Assembly (NCBI GenBank): GCA_951813525.2
Contig: CATOTJ020000003.1
Coordinates: 744,001 to 808,000 of the forward strand
Source: Thermohalobaculum sp951813525
GTDB lineage: Bacteria > Pseudomonadota > Alphaproteobacteria > Rhodobacterales > Rhodobacteraceae
Length of the DNA stretch: 64,000 bases
Direction: 5' to 3'
Shown here: positions 16,984 to 25,830 of the stretch, in pieces
Numbering within the stretch: position 1 is the first letter of the stretch
How the letters are laid out: each line of letters begins with the position of its first letter
Translations under genes and position numbers: made by a program
Notes under the pieces: generated by a model
The model's database searches: none
What the model saw: only the letters and a program-made list of their open reading frames with translations
Told to the model about the DNA's origin: nothing

Positions 16984-17886
16984 ATGTCCAGTGCCGCCAT
17001 ATCCAATACTGCCCGCCCACGCCGCTCGGTTCTATACATGCCTGGCTCCAAGCCGCGCGCGCTGGAAAAAGCCCGCAATCTGTCTGCGGATAGTCTGATT
17101 TTGGACCTGGAAGACGCCGTCCCGCCCGCAGAAAAACCGGCTGCCCGCGAAACCGTCGCGCTGGCCCTGGCCCGGGGCGGCTATGGCGCCCGTGAAATCG
17201 TGATTCGTATCAATGGCCTGGACACCGATTGGGGCAGCGACGATCTGGCCGTCGCGATGGCCTGCCACCCCGATGCAATCCTGATCCCCAAGGTCGAAAC
17301 AGCGGCGCAGGTACAGGATATCCAGGCCCGGATGACAGCCGCGAATGCCGACCCGGCGACCGCGATCTGGGCGATGATGGAAACGCCGCTTGCAATGTTG
17401 AATGCCGCTCAGATCGCCGCCAGCACCCCGCGGTTGCGCTGTCTGGTCATGGGCACAAATGACCTGATCAAAGAGCTGGGGGCACGGCATCTGCCAGGGC
17501 GGGCGCCTGTCGCGACCGGCCTTGGCTTGTGTCTTCTGGCGGCCCGCGCCCATGGATTGGCCATCGTCGACGGGGTCTATAACGCCTTCAAGGACGATGA
17601 GGGCTTGCGCGCGGAATGCCAGCAGGGGCTGGACATGGGAATGGATGGCAAAACCCTGATTCACCCGGCCCAAATCGCCGTCGCCAATCAGGTCTTCGCC
17701 CCGACCGAGGACGAAATCGCAACTGCACAGCGTCAGGTCGACGCCTTTGCCGCAGTCCAGGCCGCAGGCCAGGCCGTTGCCGTCGTCGATGGTAAAATCG
17801 TCGAAAACCTGCATGTTGAAACCGCCAAGGCGCTGTTGGCGCGCGCCGACGCAATCGCCGAACTCGAACTCGGGAACGCAGCATGA
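16984..17886 (+). CDS. HpcH/HpaI (citrate-lyase beta-like) CoA-ester lyase
   Basis: A 300-residue member of the CitE-like superfamily: RRSVLYMPGSKPRALEKA near the start, DSLILDLEDAVPPAEK with the metal-binding acidic residues, ILIPKVETAAQV, WAMMETPLAMLNA and KTLIHPAQI near the end. Related enzymes cleave malyl-CoA, citramalyl-CoA or hydrolyse malyl-CoA (Mcl1/Mcl2 of the ethylmalonyl-CoA pathway). The exact CoA ester is not clear. The start at 16984 follows a strong AAGGAG at 16973-16978. It overlaps the next gene by four bases (ATGA). Confidence 0.85.
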   Translation: MSSAAISNTARPRRSVLYMPGSKPRALEKARNLSADSLILDLEDAVPPAEKPAARETVALALARGGYGAREIVIRINGLDTDWGSDDLAVAMACHPDAILIPKVETAAQVQDIQARMTAANADPATAIWAMMETPLAMLNAAQIAASTPRLRCLVMGTNDLIKELGARHLPGRAPVATGLGLCLLAARAHGLAIVDGVYNAFKDDEGLRAECQQGLDMGMDGKTLIHPAQIAVANQVFAPTEDEIATAQRQVDAFAAVQAAGQAVAVVDGKIVENLHVETAKALLARADAIAELELGNAA

Positions 17887-18449
17887 TCTGGCTTATTCTC
17901 GGCCTCGCCCTCTGGTGGGCAGCCCATCTTCTACCTGTCCTTGGCACTGGCGCCCGTCAGCGGTTGACGGACCGGGTCGGACCCGGCCCGTCCAAGGGCA
18001 TCATGGCACTTGTCATCGTCGCATCGGTCGCGCTGATGGTGATCGGCTACAAGGCCGCGGATCCGGTGAACATCTGGCTCCCGCCGCCGTTTCTGACCCA
18101 TATCAACAACCTCTTGATGTTGATCGCGATCTTTCTGTTCATCGCCGGAAACATGCCCAGCCCGGTGCGCCGGCGCATCAGACATCCGCAATTGGCCGCG
18201 ACCAAGACATGGGCCATCGCCCATCTGCTGGTGAATGGCGACTTGCCGTCGATCATCCTCTTTGGCGGCATCCTCGCATGGGCGGTCCTGGCTCTGATCG
18301 GCTCGAACCGCCGCGACGGGCCGCGGACAACCGTGCCCGAAGTCGAACCGCGCGGCCTGATTGTCCACATTGCTGTAACGGTGATCGTCGCTGCCGTGGT
18401 CATCTCGATCCACGGCCTTGTGCTCGGCGTCTGGCCGCTGCCGGGCTAA
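17883..18449 (+). CDS. NnrU-family membrane protein
   Basis: A 188-residue integral membrane protein with about five hydrophobic segments, beginning MIWLILGLALWWAAHLLP and containing HPQLAATKTWAIAHLLVNGD and SIILFGGILAWAVLAL, which match the NnrU family. NnrU was named for its place near nitric-oxide-related genes, but its activity is unknown. It is translationally coupled to the CoA-ester lyase through an ATGA overlap, and no denitrification genes are nearby. Confidence 0.85.
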   Translation: MIWLILGLALWWAAHLLPVLGTGARQRLTDRVGPGPSKGIMALVIVASVALMVIGYKAADPVNIWLPPPFLTHINNLLMLIAIFLFIAGNMPSPVRRRIRHPQLAATKTWAIAHLLVNGDLPSIILFGGILAWAVLALIGSNRRDGPRTTVPEVEPRGLIVHIAVTVIVAAVVISIHGLVLGVWPLPG

Positions 18450-18477
18450 CGCGAGAAGTGGCCGCCACACAGCGGAT

Positions 18478-18499
18478 CGGCCCGGGGTGCCCCGGGCCG
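18478..18499. terminator. bidirectional hairpin between convergent genes
   Basis: CGGCCCGGGG (18478-18487) and CCCCGGGCCG (18490-18499) form a near-continuous GC palindrome between the stop of the NnrU-like gene at 18449 and the stop of the convergent gene at 18515. Its position between two converging genes suits a shared terminator. Confidence 0.65.
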
Positions 18500-18514
18500 G
18501 ACATTTAGTCAGGC

Positions 18515-18916
18515 TCAGTTCCGACAGCGCCCGCGCGGACACTCGGTCCAGGTTCCCGCCGCGGCCGTAGTCGCCGGGCCGCTGGAGGCGCTGTCGCCCC
18601 CGGAGACCGTCGCACTGTCTGCAGCAGTACTGCCGGCCGAAGACCCGCCGCCGTCAAGGCCCAGTTCAATCGATGCCATCGCAAGCGTCTCGCAGGCGCC
18701 GCCATAGTTCTGTTTGCCCATCGCATCGCCAAAGGCCTGAATGTGCTTGGCCCAGATCTGGAATTGATCGGGCTTCAGATTGGGCGCCGCGGCCACATAG
18801 GCGTTTTTCACACCTTCAAACTCGGCCATCGCGTCTTGCAGCGATTCGCAGGCAGCGGCGTTCCCCGCGGCCAGAATAAAGCCGCCAGCAGCCAGAACAG
18901 CAGAAATCTTCTTCAT
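18515..18916 (-). CDS. small exported protein of unknown function
   Basis: A 133-residue protein with a signal peptide (KKISAVLAAGGFILAAGN, cleavage near AAA-CESL). The mature N-terminal half is helical with a cysteine pair (CESLQDAM and GACETLAMAS) that probably forms a disulfide. The second half is a low-complexity serine/alanine/threonine linker ending with TECPRGRCRN. The start at 18916 is chosen because GAGGGG then lies seven bases upstream; the ATG at 18922 is too close to it. No known domain was recognised. Confidence 0.75.
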   Translation of the reverse strand: MKKISAVLAAGGFILAAGNAAACESLQDAMAEFEGVKNAYVAAAPNLKPDQFQIWAKHIQAFGDAMGKQNYGGACETLAMASIELGLDGGGSSAGSTAADSATVSGGDSASSGPATTAAAGTWTECPRGRCRN

Positions 18917-19063
18917 GGACATTCCCCTCGGGTCTCGATTGTCCGGGCCAGCATATCACGGCGCCGCCGCTCTGCGTACCTGAATAACCGGATTTCAACC
19001 TCACCTAACCAACCATTAACCATGAGCGCGCAAAACCGGGCCTTCAGTCGAAAGGTCCGCACC

Positions 19064-19864
19064 ATGCTCCGACCGGCCCTGTGGCTCGTCACGCTTCTGA
19101 TCCCGGCCCTCGCATTCACGCCGCAGGCCGCCCGCGCCGGTGCCTGGACACTGGCCGAAGGCGACGGACAGCTGATCGTGACGTCGGGCCGCAAACTTGC
19201 GCCCGCCGGTGCGCTCTTTGGCGAGATCGCCGATCGCGACACGTCCACACTTTACGTCTTCGTCGAATATGGCCTGACCGACCGGCTGACCCTTGGCGCC
19301 AGCGGATCGGCCGAATGGGTGGCCACCACCAATCAGATGGACCTGCGCGTCGGCGCCCACGCCCGTTATCGCCTCTGGCAGGGCACCGCGGGCGATGTCT
19401 TCTCGGTTCAGGCGGGCGCTTCCGTTCCGGCCGAAGGCTGGCTTGGCGACCCGCTCGGCGGCCCGACCGCCGACAGCGTGGCCGAGGTGGATATCGGCCT
19501 GCTCTATGGCCGCGGCTGGATCAGCGACTGGGGCAACAGCTTTGCAACGGGCGGTGCGGGCTTTCGTTGGCGCGGCGGCGGCGCGGCCGACGAAATCCGG
19601 CTCGACCTGACAGCGGGCCATTCCTTTAACAAGCGGCTCATGGGCATCTTCGGCGCCTATTCGACGGTTCCGCTGGGCGGCGGCGACACGACGCTGAAGC
19701 TCGCCCCTTCGGTCGCCTGGACGTTCTGGCCATGGCTGGGACAGAACGACAAGAAACCTTCCGAATTACGCCATCCGCGCACAATCCAGCTTGGCCTCAG
19801 CTATGATGTCTTGAACCCCGCCGATGGATTGGCGGTCAATCTCTCGGTTTGGAGCCGTTTTTAG
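19064..19864 (+). CDS. outer-membrane beta-barrel-like protein
   Basis: A 266-residue exported protein. It has a signal peptide (RPALWLVTLLIPALAF, cleavage near AARAGA) followed by alternating amphipathic strands such as GQLIVTSGRKL, LYVFVEYGLTDRLTLGASG and TIQLGLSYDVL, and it ends WSRF with the terminal phenylalanine usual in outer-membrane barrels. The start at 19064 is preferred because it begins the signal peptide; an ATG at 19022 is also in frame. Its function is not recognised; it may be a small pore or structural barrel. Confidence 0.72.
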   Translation: MLRPALWLVTLLIPALAFTPQAARAGAWTLAEGDGQLIVTSGRKLAPAGALFGEIADRDTSTLYVFVEYGLTDRLTLGASGSAEWVATTNQMDLRVGAHARYRLWQGTAGDVFSVQAGASVPAEGWLGDPLGGPTADSVAEVDIGLLYGRGWISDWGNSFATGGAGFRWRGGGAADEIRLDLTAGHSFNKRLMGIFGAYSTVPLGGGDTTLKLAPSVAWTFWPWLGQNDKKPSELRHPRTIQLGLSYDVLNPADGLAVNLSVWSRF

Positions 19865-19919
19865 ACCGCTTTGGCCCGGCAGTCTCTCGCGTTGACAACC
19901 CGGCCCCGCCTCCGCTGTT

Positions 19920-20342
19920 TCAGGTCCCGACCCCGGGACGGACGCGCACATGGACGCCGTTGATCCGCCATTTGCCGTCAATCTGCTGCATCAGATATCC
20001 CGCTTCGTGCAACTGCCCGGACGCATCCTCGATCAGCACAACCTGAACCAGACCGGCCCCGGTTTCGACCAGTTGCAGCATCTCGTAGCGCGCCGGGCGC
20101 CAGACCATCGGATATCCCCTTTGCACCATCCGCCCAAAATTCGACGGATCGCCGAACTGCTTTTGGATCATCGGCGATGCAAACGTGAAAGCCTGGTCCA
20201 GATCGCTGGCCAGAAACGCTTTTATCTGGCGGTCGATCACCGACTGAATTGCATCCGCAGGCTCGTCGGCCCGGGCACGGTCGGTCACGCTCGCACCGAT
20301 CAACAGAACGGCAGCGAGCAACTGCATAAGAACACGGCGCAT
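19920..20342 (-). CDS. DUF4864 exported protein
   Basis: A 140-residue protein with a signal peptide (MQLLAAVLLIGASVT, cleavage near ARA-DEP) and a core reading AIQSVIDRQIKAFLASDLDQ, AFTFASPMIQKQFGD and GYLMQQIDGKWRINGV, typical of DUF4864, a SnoaL-like alpha-beta fold common in Rhodobacteraceae. The function is unknown. It is convergent with the barrel-like gene and has about 40 bases between the two start regions of its neighbour and itself downstream. Confidence 0.85.
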   Translation of the reverse strand: MRRVLMQLLAAVLLIGASVTDRARADEPADAIQSVIDRQIKAFLASDLDQAFTFASPMIQKQFGDPSNFGRMVQRGYPMVWRPARYEMLQLVETGAGLVQVVLIEDASGQLHEAGYLMQQIDGKWRINGVHVRVRPGVGT

Positions 20343-20497
20343 GGCAATCTCCTTTCAACCCTTCGCTACACCTGACCCGGAAATCGCCCGCGTCAAGCCG
20401 GATCAGGGTACAGAAACGCAACAGACCACCGGTTTTCGAACCCCCGCTAAGCGTTCGCCGGACCCCAGGACACCGCGATCCGCGGCCAAAGCCGTGC

Positions 20498-21382
20498 CTA
20501 ACCCAGGTCCATCCCATGCGCCCGGTGCCAGCCCGCAACGTCAAAGGCGACGTGATCGCCAAACGAATGCACTTCACGCGCGCCGGGCAAATCCCCCGGC
20601 GCATAGGACCGCTCGGCCCCGTCCAGGCGAACAACCCGCTCCTGCCCGGCCAGCCAGTCTTCGATCCCCAGCAGCGTGCTGCCCCGCTGGACCACATTCC
20701 AGATGTAATAGTGGTGCGGCACGACGACCTTCGGCGCCAGCCGCTCGATCACCTCGGCAACCATCGGGTTGCCCATCACATGCTGGCTGTCATCGACCGG
20801 CATCAGCAGGATATCGACCCGGCCCAGCCGGTCCCAGATCTCCTCGGGCGGGTTATGCCGGTTATCGCCCCAATGCAGAATGCGCAGACCCCCCGTCTCG
20901 ACCGTGACCAGACAGTTGTCCCAGGACCGCGCATTGTCCGGCGGGTCCAGTTTCTGTCCGCCGAAATAGCTGTTGATCCGCCGGAAATCATAGGTCGCAT
21001 GGGTCGGATCGGTCGCGTGCTTGTCGGCCACCCCTTCGATCCGGACATCGGCAAACTCGTAAACCCCGATCAGCCGGTCCAGCAGGACCGAGGCATCCAG
21101 CCGGTGCAGCGCGTCATGGTCGAAATGGGCATGGGTCGATACGCCGATATCCGCCGCGACCTCCGGGAAATCATGGAAATACCAATCCCACTTGCCGCTG
21201 GGATGGTTGCGCCAGGGATCGATCATCACCGTCATCCCCGACGGCGCCGTCACCCGAAACGCCGACCCGCCGAAAAAGGCCAGCTTCACCGGCCCGGCCG
21301 CAGGCGCCGCGCGCTGCAACTCGATCATCCGGTTCTGGTTGGTCTGCTGGCGCCACGCGCTCAGGCCGGTGTCAATGCTCAT
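20498..21382 (-). CDS. MBL-fold metal-dependent hydrolase
   Basis: A 294-residue metallo-beta-lactamase-fold protein. It shows LAFFGGSAFRVTAPSGMTVM, the metal motif STHAHFDHDALH, ILHWGDNRHNPPEE, ILLMPVDDSQHVMG and VVVPHHYYIW. The arrangement resembles UlaG-like hydrolases. The start MSIDTGLSA at 21382 follows AAGGAG at about the right spacing, so the longer frame from 21427 is not used. The substrate is unknown. Confidence 0.85.
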   Translation of the reverse strand: MSIDTGLSAWRQQTNQNRMIELQRAAPAAGPVKLAFFGGSAFRVTAPSGMTVMIDPWRNHPSGKWDWYFHDFPEVAADIGVSTHAHFDHDALHRLDASVLLDRLIGVYEFADVRIEGVADKHATDPTHATYDFRRINSYFGGQKLDPPDNARSWDNCLVTVETGGLRILHWGDNRHNPPEEIWDRLGRVDILLMPVDDSQHVMGNPMVAEVIERLAPKVVVPHHYYIWNVVQRGSTLLGIEDWLAGQERVVRLDGAERSYAPGDLPGAREVHSFGDHVAFDVAGWHRAHGMDLG

Positions 21383-21679
21383 GGTCGGGTCTCCTTGATC
21401 GTAACGGGTCGCCTGATCATTCACCAATGCCGCCTAATCCGAAATCGGGCAAGCACAGCGTCGGGCCGCGCCTGACCGCGGGCTGGCGCGGCAACGATTG
21501 CGGTCGCCCCTTTATCGCCGCGCGGCCTCCCGTCGCTCCGGCCCTGCGATGTGCGATGTGCGATGTGCGAGAGGCGGCTCGCTGGGCCTTGAACCCGGGC
21601 AAGGCGCATCGAACCAGCACGTCCAGAAATTGCTTAGCCAACATCCGGCCCACTGTTACCATTCCGTTGGGGGCAGACC

Positions 21680-23446
21680 ATGACCAGAAAAGCCGAAACA
21701 CCGCCGTCCGATCTGAAACAGCAGATCGAGCAGATTGCCGCCATCTCGCAAAACGCCCGCACCACCTGGTTCGGCCTGATCGCGTTGACCCTGTTCGTTG
21801 GCGTCACTTTGCTCGCCCACACAGATGCCGACTTCTTCGCCCGCGACGCCGCCACGACCCTGCCGATCCTGAACATCGACGTGCCCGTCATCGCCTTCTT
21901 CGTCATGGCGCCCCTGCTGGTCACGGCAATCCACGTCTATCTGCAGGTCTACCTCGTCACCCTCTGGGACGCCTTGGGCCGCGCCCCGGCCCAGGTCGAG
22001 GACGCACCCCTGGCCGACCGTGTCTTTCCGTGGCTGATGTCGCACGCCGCCCTGCAATTGCGCACCCGCCAGCGCAAGGTCGAGAAAGACGCCCCCAGCG
22101 CCAACCCCCGGGCCATGGGCTGGCTGGTCGAAGCCACCTCCGCCACATTAGGCTGGGTCTTCCCCCTCGCCATCCTCACCGCCCTATGGCTCCGTTCGAT
22201 GCCACTGCACAGCGAATGGCTGACGGGATGGATTGCAGTTTGTCTCTGGGTCTCCTCGCTCGTCGCCTGCGCCGGATTCTTTGCGATGCGCCGGGCAATG
22301 GCCAAACCCAACAGCACGACCGGCACCAACGTCTGGGTCGGCATCTGGGGCGCGGCAGCGCTTTCTTTCGGACTGTGCACCACCTTCGAAGTAACCTGGG
22401 TCACGAACAGCACCCGCTGGTTTCACCTGTCCCAGGATCAGCGCAATCGACTGCCAACCTGGCTGCCGAAAAAATCAGCAATCACACCCTTTCTTCCTGG
22501 CCGCGCGCGGCTGGAGGAAGTCCGCCTGACCCCACGCCCAAAGGGCTGGAAGCCTTTCGAGCTGTGGTTAGAGGACGAACGCCGCGCCAATCTGCGCGAC
22601 GACGGAATCCGAAAGGACGACCGCTGGGGCGATCCAAAGCAAGACCCGATGATCCCAAACGCCGAGGAGATGAAACGCTGGCGCCTGCTGATCGCCGAAC
22701 TCGACGCCCCGTCGCTCAAAGAACGCGACCTTCGCGACGCGAATGCACGCGGCGCCTTCCTGCCCGGCGCCGATCTGCGCGGCGCCAACCTGACCCGCGC
22801 CGATCTGCGAGAGGCGAGGCTGGACGGCGCGAACCTCACCTGCGCCAGGGACCCAGTGTGGAAGAATGACGAAAAGGGCGGCTACATTGCAGATGAAAGC
22901 CTGTGCGTACGTCTGCAGGGGGCGGACCTTCGCGAGGCGCGGATGGACGGGGCGAACCTTTTCGGGGCGCGGATGGAGGGGGCGAACCTTTTCGGGGCGC
23001 GGATGGAGGGGGCGGACCTTCGCGGGGCGTGGATGGAGGGGGCGAACCTCAACTGGGCGCGGATGGAGGGGGCGAACCTTTTCGGGGCGCAGATGGGTGG
23101 CTCAAAATGCACCAGCGTGGCCTTCCTGGCCACGCTGGTGCATTCTGCCGATCTTACATGTCATAATCTTTCGCAGGCCAATTTGAAACTGGCAGTCGGC
23201 GATTCCGAAACACTGCTGCCGCCTGGCCGCACCGTGTGGTCCTGCCTGGCCCGCGATGCGCTGTCGGAAAAAACCCTCGATCGCATCGATGGGCTGCTGC
23301 AACATCACCCGAAAGAGAGTGATGACCCCTTTCGCGTCACCCGCGGCCAATTCGAGCGCGTGCTTTTTTGTGACCCGAACGATAATGATCCGCTTCGCCG
23401 CCGCCCGATCCTTCTTACGGGTAAGACAATTTGGGTTCCGAACTGA
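21680..23446 (+). CDS. membrane-anchored pentapeptide-repeat protein
   Basis: A 588-residue protein in three parts. Residues 1-260 hold about five hydrophobic segments (for example TTWFGLIALTLFVGVTLLA, PVIAFFVMAPLLVTAIHVYL and WIAVCLWVSSLVACAGFF). Residues 260-350 are a charged linker. From about residue 350 to 490 there are pentapeptide repeats of the A(D/N)LXX type, interrupted near 395-412 by a non-repeat loop. The C-terminal 110 residues are globular without a recognised domain. The repeats at residues 414-474 are encoded by six 30-bp DNA repeats, followed by a perfect 17-bp inverted repeat still in frame. Pentapeptide repeats form a right-handed beta helix; the partner and role are unknown. 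Confidence 0.85.
   Translation: MTRKAETPPSDLKQQIEQIAAISQNARTTWFGLIALTLFVGVTLLAHTDADFFARDAATTLPILNIDVPVIAFFVMAPLLVTAIHVYLQVYLVTLWDALGRAPAQVEDAPLADRVFPWLMSHAALQLRTRQRKVEKDAPSANPRAMGWLVEATSATLGWVFPLAILTALWLRSMPLHSEWLTGWIAVCLWVSSLVACAGFFAMRRAMAKPNSTTGTNVWVGIWGAAALSFGLCTTFEVTWVTNSTRWFHLSQDQRNRLPTWLPKKSAITPFLPGRARLEEVRLTPRPKGWKPFELWLEDERRANLRDDGIRKDDRWGDPKQDPMIPNAEEMKRWRLLIAELDAPSLKERDLRDANARGAFLPGADLRGANLTRADLREARLDGANLTCARDPVWKNDEKGGYIADESLCVRLQGADLREARMDGANLFGARMEGANLFGARMEGADLRGAWMEGANLNWARMEGANLFGAQMGGSKCTSVAFLATLVHSADLTCHNLSQANLKLAVGDSETLLPPGRTVWSCLARDALSEKTLDRIDGLLQHHPKESDDPFRVTRGQFERVLFCDPNDNDPLRRRPILLTGKTIWVPN
22921..23100 (+). repeat. six 30-bp tandem repeats in the pentapeptide gene
   Basis: Exactly six 30-bp units run end to end (22921, 22951, 22981, 23011, 23041, 23071). 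Each has the form GGCGAACCTTTTCGGGGCGC followed by GGATGGAGGG, with a few substitutions (GGACCTTCGCG in units 1 and 4, CTCAACTGG in unit 5). Each unit encodes two pentapeptides. The near-identity of bases, including third positions, shows recent duplication rather than slow divergence. Confidence 0.95.
23106..23144. repeat. perfect 17-bp inverted repeat inside the pentapeptide gene
   Basis: AATGCACCAGCGTGGCC (23106-23122) and GGCCACGCTGGTGCATT (23128-23144) are perfect complements separated by five bases (TTCCT). The hairpin starts six bases after the last 30-bp repeat and stays in the reading frame. It has no following T run, so it does not look like an ordinary terminator. Confidence 0.95.
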
Positions 23447-23524
23447 CCTTCCACTTGGCGTCCCGTCGGGCTTGGTCCAGTGCTAGCTCCCGGCCGCGCC
23501 GTCGCCGTTAACTCCCTGTTAACG

Positions 23525-23542
23525 AGTTGACAGCTGTCAACT
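23525..23542. promoter_or_regulatory. 18-bp perfect palindrome, candidate operator
   Basis: AGTTGACAG (23525-23533) and CTGTCAACT (23534-23542) form a perfect palindrome without spacer, 78 bases upstream of the gene at 23620 and 79 bases past the pentapeptide gene. It may be a binding site for a dimeric regulator. The T-rich bases after it also allow a weak terminator. A second small palindrome (GTTAAC repeated) lies just upstream. Confidence 0.5.
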
Positions 23543-23619
23543 TTTCGCGCCCCCACCGGCCTTGACGCCCCTGACCCGGCCCGCCATCCTCTGGCCGCCC
23601 ATAAATTCAGGAGCCAAAA

Positions 23620-24174
23620 ATGCCCCGCGTCCGCACCGTTCCCGCCGCCGAACTGACCGGCGCTGTCCGTGATGTCTATGACCGGGCGGGCACCTATGGC
23701 CCGTTCGCCTCGCTGGTCGGGGTCATGGCCAACCGGCCGCCGGTCTTGCAGCATACATTCGGCCTGTTGCTGGACCTGAAAGCCGAGGGCGTGTTGCCCG
23801 CGCGCTATCTGGAGCTGGCACTGGTCACGGTCTCGAAACTCAATGAATGCACGTTCTGCGTCTCGAACCACACGCCGCGCCTGAACGCTTCGGGCATCTC
23901 GCAGACCGCTGCCGAAAACATTCTGGACTATGACCAGATCGACGAATTCGACGCCGCCGACAAACTGGTGATCGAATACGCACTCGCCGTGACCAACGAC
24001 TTTCACCGGGTCCGCGATCAGGTGTTCGACCGGCTGCGCGCCCATTTCGATGATGCCCAGATCGTCGAGCTGACCTGGCGCATTGCCCTTTGCGGGGCGT
24101 TCAACCGTTTCAACGACGTGCTGCAGACCGAAATTGACGCGGGCGTCGAGGTTCTCGATCAGGGCGCCGCTTAG
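23620..24174 (+). CDS. carboxymuconolactone decarboxylase-family protein (AhpD-like)
   Basis: A 184-residue all-helical protein of the CMD/AhpD family. The redox motif CTFCVSNHT near residue 85 matches the peroxidase-related CXXC-X3-H type rather than true decarboxylases. Other helices read FGLLLDLKAEGVLPARYLEL and KLVIEYALAVTND. AhpD-like proteins use the cysteine pair to reduce peroxides. It is convergent with the hydantoinase genes and separated from them by only 20 bases. A palindrome lies upstream. Confidence 0.85.
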   Translation: MPRVRTVPAAELTGAVRDVYDRAGTYGPFASLVGVMANRPPVLQHTFGLLLDLKAEGVLPARYLELALVTVSKLNECTFCVSNHTPRLNASGISQTAAENILDYDQIDEFDAADKLVIEYALAVTNDFHRVRDQVFDRLRAHFDDAQIVELTWRIALCGAFNRFNDVLQTEIDAGVEVLDQGAA

Positions 24175-24195
24175 GCCGCTGCCAAAAGGCGGGCC

Positions 24196-25830
24196 TCACT
24201 CGGGCACAAAACCCAATCGCCGATCCCGCTCCGCGGCCCCGGGATCGCGCCGGGCCGGATCGCCCCAACCGCCACCGCCCGAGGTTTCCAACCGCACCCG
24301 GTCGCCGCGCGCCAGGGCCAGGTTCGAGATCTTCGACGGCAGCTCGCGTTCCTCGTCCCCGGCGAAATGCACGAACCGCCCCCGGCGCCCCGGCTCGCCC
24401 CCGGCCAGCCCATAGGGGCCGTGACGAAACCGCTCGAAATTGCCTGAAACCGTGCCCCAGTCCGCCTCCAGCCGCCATTCCCGGGCCAGGCCATGGCCGC
24501 CCCGAAATTCGCCATCTCCGCCCGAGCCGGGGATAAACCCGTATTCGGTGAAAGTGATCGGAAACAACTGCTCGCACATCTCGACCGGCGAATTTGCAAG
24601 ATTGTGGAACCCGCACGAAAATCCATCGGCCCCGTCAGCCGCCGGATGGCCGCCCCAGCCGCCGACCTCGACTTCGAAATAGACCCGCGATTCTTCCGGT
24701 GTCAGCGGGTCCGGGGCCATCAGCGTCAGCACATAGCTGACCCCGTAATAGGCCGCGGGAACGCGGTCCGGCGCGGCCCAGGCCAGCGCGCCCAGCACGG
24801 CGGTTACAATCCGATGGCCCGTCGCCATCCGGTTCGCAACCGGTGCCGGCATCCGGCAGGCAGTGATCGAGCCTGGCCGCGAAATCACGTCGATCGGCCG
24901 ATAGGCGCCGGAATTTGCCATAACGGCGCCATCCGCCAACGACAGCAGAGCGCAATAAACCCCGGATTTGGCCATGTTCAGCGTGCAGTTCACCGGCCCC
25001 GGGGCCTGATCGGCGCTGCCGGACAGATCGACCGTGCAACCGTCGCCCGCCACCGTAACTCGGGCGACGAACTGCAAATCCACCGCGGCCTGACCGTCAT
25101 CATCGACCAAATCGGTAAAGGTCCAGGTCCCGTCCGGAAGATCGGCCAACATTCCGCGCATGGCCGCCTCCGACTGATTCAGGATCGCGGCCATCGCAGC
25201 CTGCAGCACTTCGGCCCCATAGCGCCCGACCAGACGGCGCACGGCGGCAGCGCCGACCTCCAGACAGGCCAGTTGCGCATGCACATCGCCGCCGATCTTG
25301 TCCGGCTCGCGGCTGTTGCGTCTGATGATCGCCTCGACGGCCCAGTTCAGCCGCCCCGCCTCGACCAGCTTCAGGGGCGGCAGTGCCAGCCCCTCCTGAT
25401 GCACCTGGGTCGCCGCTGCGAAATACGACCCCGGCGCACCGCCGCCCACATCGACATGGTGAACGATCGACGCTGCAATCGCCACGCGCTGCCCGTTGTC
25501 ATAGACCGGTTTGAACGCCACGAAATCCGGCAGATGCTGACCGCCAGCGTATGGATCGTTGGTCAGAATGACATCGCCGTCCTGCCACTGCTCCAGCGGA
25601 ATTGGCCCGGCGATGATGTCTTCCAGACAGACCGACATCGAATTGAGGTGGATCGGTATTCGCGTCGACTGCGCGACGGCCTGACCCTGGGCGTCGAACA
25701 GCGCGGTGGAATAATCCAGCGTCTCGCGCACCACGGTCGAGCGCGCGGTTCGCCAGATCGAGGCGTTCATTTCCTCCGCCCCCGCGATCAGCGCGTTGCG
25801 GATCACCTCTTGCATGACCGGATCAACCAT
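24196..25830 (-). CDS. hyuB: hydantoinase B/oxoprolinase-family protein
   Basis: A 544-residue protein of the HyuB family. It starts with DPVMQEVIRNALIAGAEEMN, has ILTNDPYAGGQHLPDF near residue 90, VDVGGGAPGSYFAA, and GSGGDGEFRGGHGLAREW in the C-terminal half. With HyuA it forms an ATP-dependent enzyme that opens five-membered rings such as hydantoins or 5-oxoproline, or carboxylates ketones in related complexes. It overlaps hyuA by eight bases. The true substrate is not evident. Confidence 0.92.
   Translation of the reverse strand: MVDPVMQEVIRNALIAGAEEMNASIWRTARSTVVRETLDYSTALFDAQGQAVAQSTRIPIHLNSMSVCLEDIIAGPIPLEQWQDGDVILTNDPYAGGQHLPDFVAFKPVYDNGQRVAIAASIVHHVDVGGGAPGSYFAAATQVHQEGLALPPLKLVEAGRLNWAVEAIIRRNSREPDKIGGDVHAQLACLEVGAAAVRRLVGRYGAEVLQAAMAAILNQSEAAMRGMLADLPDGTWTFTDLVDDDGQAAVDLQFVARVTVAGDGCTVDLSGSADQAPGPVNCTLNMAKSGVYCALLSLADGAVMANSGAYRPIDVISRPGSITACRMPAPVANRMATGHRIVTAVLGALAWAAPDRVPAAYYGVSYVLTLMAPDPLTPEESRVYFEVEVGGWGGHPAADGADGFSCGFHNLANSPVEMCEQLFPITFTEYGFIPGSGGDGEFRGGHGLAREWRLEADWGTVSGNFERFRHGPYGLAGGEPGRRGRFVHFAGDEERELPSKISNLALARGDRVRLETSGGGGWGDPARRDPGAAERDRRLGFVPE

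Noticed and set aside
22921..23100. CRISPR-like array suggested by regular 30-bp repeats
   Set aside because: The units are contiguous without spacers and lie in a protein-coding frame, so they are tandem repeats, not a CRISPR array.
21680..23446. Qnr-type (quinolone-protection) pentapeptide protein
   Set aside because: Qnr proteins are about 220 residues and soluble. This one has several membrane segments, an interrupted repeat region and a further C-terminal domain.
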